From: an uncultured Limosilactobacillus sp.
Lineage (GTDB): Bacteria > Bacillota > Bacilli > Lactobacillales > Lactobacillaceae
DNA: 8,519 bases
Assembly (NCBI GenBank): GCA_944326735.1
Contig: CALVFC010000053.1
Location: 1-8,519, forward strand
Direction: 5' to 3'
The position numbers and the translations under genes are program-made. The notes beneath the pieces are model-generated. The model ran no database searches and was not told the origin of the DNA. It saw nothing but the letters and a program-made list of their open reading frames with translations. This document shows, one piece after another, positions 4,328 through 8,519 of this stretch; the stretch's first letter is position 1, and every line of letters begins with the position of its first letter.

Positions 4328-7300
4328 GTGGGAACTCTTAACTTTGTCTTAGGGACGGAAGCAATGGATCACCAACAGGTCTTGATTGATCAATTGGCGG
4401 ACCAAGTACGGACAGCGCCACAACAAGACCAATTCTTTTACTTAGTGCCTAACCATATTAAATTTGAAACGGAAATCAATGTTCTAGCTGGTTTACGGCA
4501 ACGGGCAGGCATTAATGACAGCGGCCGGTTTGCTTCTGACCGGGTGCAGGTTCTGTCCTTCAGCCGACTGGCGTGGTTCCTCATGCGTGATCAACCGGAA
4601 TTCCAGCGGCCACGATTATCGCAAATTGGCATGGCAATGTTGGTGTCAAAAGTCGTTCAAGAGCATGAGGATGACCTCCACTTGTATGCATCTGAAGTGC
4701 ACCAACCTGGTTTTATTCAAAAATTACGCGACCAGCTGACGGAATTACAAACGGCTAATATTGCCCCCGATGAATTCCAAGACATTATTTCCCGGGTAAT
4801 AAATGAAAATGAGAACGTTAATCGGGCGTGGATCGCCAAGATGCAGGACGTTGCGCTCGTTTATCAAGCTTATCAGCAGCAGTTACAAAAGCATTTCCTA
4901 TCCAGTGCTGAGCTCTACCATCAGCTTGCGGCCTTTTTAGCAGATCATCCAGCAACTAAGCATATGCACTTTTTCTTGGACCGGTTTGCCCAGTTTACCG
5001 CTAGCGAACAGGAAGTTGTTAATTCGCTAATCCTTCATGGGGCTTCTACCACCATTTCATTAAACCTTGATCGTGGGTACCCTGACCAAAATCATCCGGA
5101 CTCCCAGGAATTACCAGCCTTAAATGACTTGTTCTACTCTGCAGCCATGCAGTATCGCCGTCTCTGGAAGATGGCGCAAGCTCACCCCGATCAGGTTGAA
5201 CTGGTAAAGAACGTTATCTTTGCGGACCAACCGCGGGTAAGTACGAGCCTGCAACAAGTGGATCATTACTTTAAACGGTATGCCCAGGGGCCGCTCACGG
5301 ACGAAGTGGGTGAACAACTTGCTGATCCACGGCAGGTCACCTTTTCAACGATGACTAACCGCCGGGCAGAATTGAATGCCGTTGCTACTAAGATCAGACA
5401 ATTGGTTACCAGTGGTCGTTACCGTTATCGCGATTTCTTAATCTTAAGTCGTCACCTCGATGCTTATCAAACAATGATTGAACCCATTTTTGCTGCTCAC
5501 CAGATCCCCGTTTTTGATGACCATGAGCGGAAAATGGACCAACACCCACTTGTGTTACTCCTGTCATCATTACTGGCCCTTCCGGAGCATAATTACCAGC
5601 TGGCGGATGTAATGCAGGTTCTGAAAACCTGGCTGCTCGTTCCGCGGACTGATAGTGGCGACTTAATGACCATTACTGATTTTCAGGAAGCTGTTTTTGC
5701 CACGGAAAACTGGTGCCTGAAGCATGGCATTAAAGGGAAGGGCGACTGGCAAACAACTAACCCAGATAAGATCAACCAGTTATGGCAAGCGCACGACGAC
5801 AATCCCCGGCACCAGAAGGACCCGTCGTCAGCGGTGAATGTGTTAAACCGGCAATTGCTACTGGTCAAGGACTATGTACGGACCCAGCTGATTCCGCTGT
5901 TTGACCGCTTAGCTTCTGCAGCGGACGGGCAATCCTTGGCAACGATCCTGTTTAACTTCTTGCAGGATGCCGGCGTCACTGAACGGTTATACCAGTGGCA
6001 ACAATACCAGAGTACCCGCGACCTGGACCTCGCTCAGCGGCCTCAACAGGTATGGGATACTTTCTGCCAAATTTTACAGGAATACGTGGATATTTTAGGG
6101 GACGAATCCATTCCAGACGGAAAAGGGCAAACGACCCTCGCCACCTTTAGTGAACTTTTACAGTCCGGCTTTGCGGCGGCTCAATATTCACAAATCCCCG
6201 CTACTTTGGACCAAGTCGTTATTTCTGAAACAGGGATTGTCCAGAGCTTGAATAAAAAGATCGTCTTTATGATTGGCTCAACAGATGATGTCATGCCGGA
6301 AATGCAAGACAATGAAGGACTGATCACTGACCAAGATAAAGAATTAATTGATAACTACTTAGATCACGATTACCAGTACTTACCAGGAGACGCCAACCAG
6401 GAACTCGCCAATGAACCGTTTGTCAACTACAGTGGTATGTTGACGGGTCAAGAACGGTTAATTATGACGGCGCCCTTAGCTAATAATGATGATCAAGAAT
6501 TATCGCCGTCACCATACCTTACGGACATGGCTAATTACTTCCATCAGGCGGTGAGCTTCTACCCGTTGGCGACGAGTAAAGTGGGCCTGAACCATGCTGG
6601 ATTATTCTTATCTGCTCCCCAAGCAAGTCTTAACCAATTAGTTCAGGTCGGACGACTGGCACGGGATCAAGCTGTCCAAGCTCATCAAACTGAGCAATTA
6701 CCGCCAAGTTGGCATTTACTCGCCAGCCAACTGGTGAAGTTAAGTGCGGAACCTGGACAGGAACATCTGAAACAGCAGTTAGACCTTATCGCCCACGGCT
6801 TTAATTATGCCAATACAGTTGATAACCTTGGTCGTCAACTAGCCGAGGCCCTCTACTTACGGACCGCTCGTGATCGTAATGAACAGCACGTTCTCTATGC
6901 TTCGATTTCCCAATTGCAGGACTTCTATACAAACCAGTATGAGTACTTCTTAAAGTACGGCTTGCGTCTGCAAAAACGGGACCAGTTAGCAATGTCAACT
7001 GACCGGGTCGGCACGTTCTTCCACAAAGCGATGGAAACCTTTGTTAATCAAGTAGTGGCCAATAACCTGAACCTCAATGACCTTAGTCAAGACCAGTCAC
7101 GGCTGCAAGACCTGATTAATCAGTCCTTGGCGACAGCGACCGATAGTCAGCCAGACATGGCCCGGCTAGCTGCTGGCTCTGCTCAAGCGGCGTTCCAATA
7201 CCAACAGTTGCGGAGTATCGTGACGACAATGATTAAGATTCTGTGCAAGCAGGCCCAATATACGGGACTGCGACCATTTAAGACAGAAGCACAGTTTGGA

Positions 7301-8080
7301 CGGATTGGGAGTCCTGACCACGTCAACTTGCAACCACTTGATTACCCGTTGAATAACGGTAATCGAATATACCTGCGGGGACGGATTGACCGAATTGACC
7401 GGTTAACTAACGGCGCCCCTGATCAAGACTTCTTGACCGTAGTGGACTATAAGTCTGGCGATCGTCGCTTTGACCTAACTTCTGCGTACTACGGAATTTC
7501 TTTGCAGCTATTGACGTACCTGAATGGTTTGCAAGCCAACCTTACCCAGCTGGAAGTCCCAAGTGCTCAATTGGCGGGAGCCCTATACCTGCACCTGGCT
7601 GATCCGAAGTTTAATTGGAATCGTAATCAAAAGAAGACCCTTGATGAATTAGAGCTAGCTGCTCACCAGTACAAGGGTATTCTGCTTGACCAGCCTAAAC
7701 TACTGGATCAACTAGACCATAGTATCCAGGAACAACAGTCCGTGTTGTACCCATTACGGGTTACCAAAAAGGGGAGCATTTCGGCACGTAAGGACGCGTT
7801 GCTCGTAAATGACCAGCAGTTAAAGTGGTTGCAGGATCATAATCGCCAATTGATTATCAATGCCGGTAACCAAATTCTCAGTGGTGACCTCCACCTGAAT
7901 CCGTACCGGCTAATCGAAGGTAGTAACCGCAAAACGGGACTCGACTATAGTGACTTCCTTGATATCTACCAGTTTGATAATATGCTGGACCAAAGTCGGT
8001 ACCGGCAATTAAATCCACAAACGGCGGAAGAAGAATTTAAACAGGCTGGTCACAATGATGACCACCAGAAAGGGGAATAA
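4328..8080 (+). CDS. rexB: ATP-dependent helicase/nuclease subunit B (RexB, AddB type 2)
   Basis: RexB pairs with RexA in the helicase-nuclease that resects double-strand DNA ends for RecA-dependent repair and destroys linear foreign DNA, working in the cytoplasm as RecBCD does elsewhere. The 1250-residue length fits Lactobacillales RexB. The N-terminal half is helicase-like but inactive: where AddB has a P-loop, this protein reads [10 protein letters not shown] (7-16), lacking the GK[ST]. The C-terminal RecB-type nuclease is intact: H899 in [12 protein letters not shown]1021 in GRIDRID, D1040 and K1042 in VVDYKSG, and Q1060 in [10 protein letters not shown]. The four cysteines that hold a 4Fe-4S cluster in type 1 AddB are replaced: N869 in FYTNQYEYF, and L1205, S1208 and Y1214 in the segment before QFD. 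This matches the type 2 family rather than damage. Start is GTG. rexA follows after two bases, with its Shine-Dalgarno inside the rexB end, so translation is probably coupled. A LexA-like box lies in the promoter. Confidence 0.95.
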   Translation: MGTLNFVLGTEAMDHQQVLIDQLADQVRTAPQQDQFFYLVPNHIKFETEINVLAGLRQRAGINDSGRFASDRVQVLSFSRLAWFLMRDQPEFQRPRLSQIGMAMLVSKVVQEHEDDLHLYASEVHQPGFIQKLRDQLTELQTANIAPDEFQDIISRVINENENVNRAWIAKMQDVALVYQAYQQQLQKHFLSSAELYHQLAAFLADHPATKHMHFFLDRFAQFTASEQEVVNSLILHGASTTISLNLDRGYPDQNHPDSQELPALNDLFYSAAMQYRRLWKMAQAHPDQVELVKNVIFADQPRVSTSLQQVDHYFKRYAQGPLTDEVGEQLADPRQVTFSTMTNRRAELNAVATKIRQLVTSGRYRYRDFLILSRHLDAYQTMIEPIFAAHQIPVFDDHERKMDQHPLVLLLSSLLALPEHNYQLADVMQVLKTWLLVPRTDSGDLMTITDFQEAVFATENWCLKHGIKGKGDWQTTNPDKINQLWQAHDDNPRHQKDPSSAVNVLNRQLLLVKDYVRTQLIPLFDRLASAADGQSLATILFNFLQDAGVTERLYQWQQYQSTRDLDLAQRPQQVWDTFCQILQEYVDILGDESIPDGKGQTTLATFSELLQSGFAAAQYSQIPATLDQVVISETGIVQSLNKKIVFMIGSTDDVMPEMQDNEGLITDQDKELIDNYLDHDYQYLPGDANQELANEPFVNYSGMLTGQERLIMTAPLANNDDQELSPSPYLTDMANYFHQAVSFYPLATSKVGLNHAGLFLSAPQASLNQLVQVGRLARDQAVQAHQTEQLPPSWHLLASQLVKLSAEPGQEHLKQQLDLIAHGFNYANTVDNLGRQLAEALYLRTARDRNEQHVLYASISQLQDFYTNQYEYFLKYGLRLQKRDQLAMSTDRVGTFFHKAMETFVNQVVANNLNLNDLSQDQSRLQDLINQSLATATDSQPDMARLAAGSAQAAFQYQQLRSIVTTMIKILCKQAQYTGLRPFKTEAQFGRIGSPDHVNLQPLDYPLNNGNRIYLRGRIDRIDRLTNGAPDQDFLTVVDYKSGDRRFDLTSAYYGISLQLLTYLNGLQANLTQLEVPSAQLAGALYLHLADPKFNWNRNQKKTLDELELAAHQYKGILLDQPKLLDQLDHSIQEQQSVLYPLRVTKKGSISARKDALLVNDQQLKWLQDHNRQLIINAGNQILSGDLHLNPYRLIEGSNRKTGLDYSDFLDIYQFDNMLDQSRYRQLNPQTAEEEFKQAGHNDDHQKGE

Positions 8081-8082
8081 TC

Positions 8083-8519
8083 ATGGCAGATTTTAAACCG
8101 ACCCCGGCGCAACAGAAGGCCATTAATGATCGCCACCAGAACATCTTAGTATCAGCGTCTGCTGGTTCAGGAAAAACGGCAGTCCTGGTTCAGCGGGCGA
8201 TCGGTCTAATCAAAGAGGGCATCGATGTTAACCGGCTTCTGATGGTGACGTTTACGGATGCTGCAGCGAAAAATATGCGTGACAAAATCCGGGCAGCCCT
8301 GCAAAAAGAGGTCACTGCAACGACTAACACAGCCCCGATGAAGCGGGCGATGGCTAAACAGATGAACCTGGTCGCAACTGCTGATATTAGTACGATCCAT
8401 GCTTTTTGTTTGAAACTGATTAAGCGTTACTACTACCTCATTAACCTGGATCCACAGTTTAGACTATTGACGGATGACACTGAACGATTGCTTCTGCAAG
8501 AAGATACTTGGCAACAATT
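8083..8519 (+). CDS. rexA: ATP-dependent helicase/nuclease subunit A (RexA/AddA), N-terminal part (3' end outside window)
   Basis: The frame runs from the ATG at 8083 to the right edge with no stop, giving 145 full codons of a protein usually near 1200 residues. RexA is the UvrD-like 3'-5' DNA helicase subunit with its own C-terminal nuclease, forming a complex with RexB. Visible motifs: a Q-motif region [11 protein letters not shown] (4-14), Walker [11 protein letters not shown] (24-33) with K31 and T32, motif Ia [15 protein letters not shown] (about 55-69), and the conserved [15 protein letters not shown] (about 103-117) before [13 protein letters not shown]. The family usually has TFTNAAA-EM at motif Ia, so D and N here are modest changes. 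AAAGGGG (8069-8075), inside the last codons of rexB, sits 7 bases before the ATG. No promoter or terminator separates the two genes, so they form one operon with coupled translation. The nuclease half cannot be judged. Confidence 0.95.
   Translation, partial: MADFKPTPAQQKAINDRHQNILVSASAGSGKTAVLVQRAIGLIKEGIDVNRLLMVTFTDAAAKNMRDKIRAALQKEVTATTNTAPMKRAMAKQMNLVATADISTIHAFCLKLIKRYYYLINLDPQFRLLTDDTERLLLQEDTWQQ

Overview
The window looks like chromosomal DNA of a lactic acid bacterium of the family Lactobacillaceae, possibly a Limosilactobacillus-type heterofermenter (the genus is an inference; no marker gene fixes it). The reasons are the rexB-rexA gene order with a RexB subunit that lacks the iron-sulfur cysteines, a ClpL-type chaperone, strong purine-rich Shine-Dalgarno sites, and TTG/GTG/ATG start choice typical of low-to-mid GC Firmicutes. 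The window is densely packed and reads mainly as core or housekeeping DNA. I see no transposase, phage gene, CRISPR array, tRNA or rRNA, and no gene-free stretch longer than about 150 bases.

Layout, left to right. (1) The 3' part of a Clp/Hsp100 disaggregase, best called clpL, cut by the left edge, with a strong factor-independent terminator. (2) mazF, a PemK/MazF-family mRNA endoribonuclease toxin, with no room for a mazE antitoxin on either side. (3) A convergent GNAT acetyltransferase gene whose 3' end overlaps mazF by 12 bp. (4) A 148-bp divergent promoter region, then cls (cardiolipin synthase) and, 17 bp later, a TauE/SafE-type membrane transporter, probably one operon ending in a hairpin terminator. 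(5) A 114-bp intergenic region with an extended -10 promoter and a LexA/DinR-like box, followed by rexB and the first 145 codons of rexA, cut by the right edge. rexA was found by direct translation; it starts two bases after the rexB stop.

How the genes work together: rexB and rexA encode the two subunits of the AddAB/RexAB helicase-nuclease, which resects double-strand breaks for recombination and degrades foreign linear DNA. cls and the transporter are both membrane proteins, but no shared pathway is evident. clpL (protein disaggregation) and mazF (mRNA cleavage) are both stress-associated by family, though only their adjacency is visible here.

I did not find a convincing new system. The points most worth a second look are the putative SOS box at the rexBA promoter, the antitoxin-less mazF with a perfect 12-bp palindrome in its leader, the overlapping convergent mazF/GNAT pair, and a dyad at the cls promoter.
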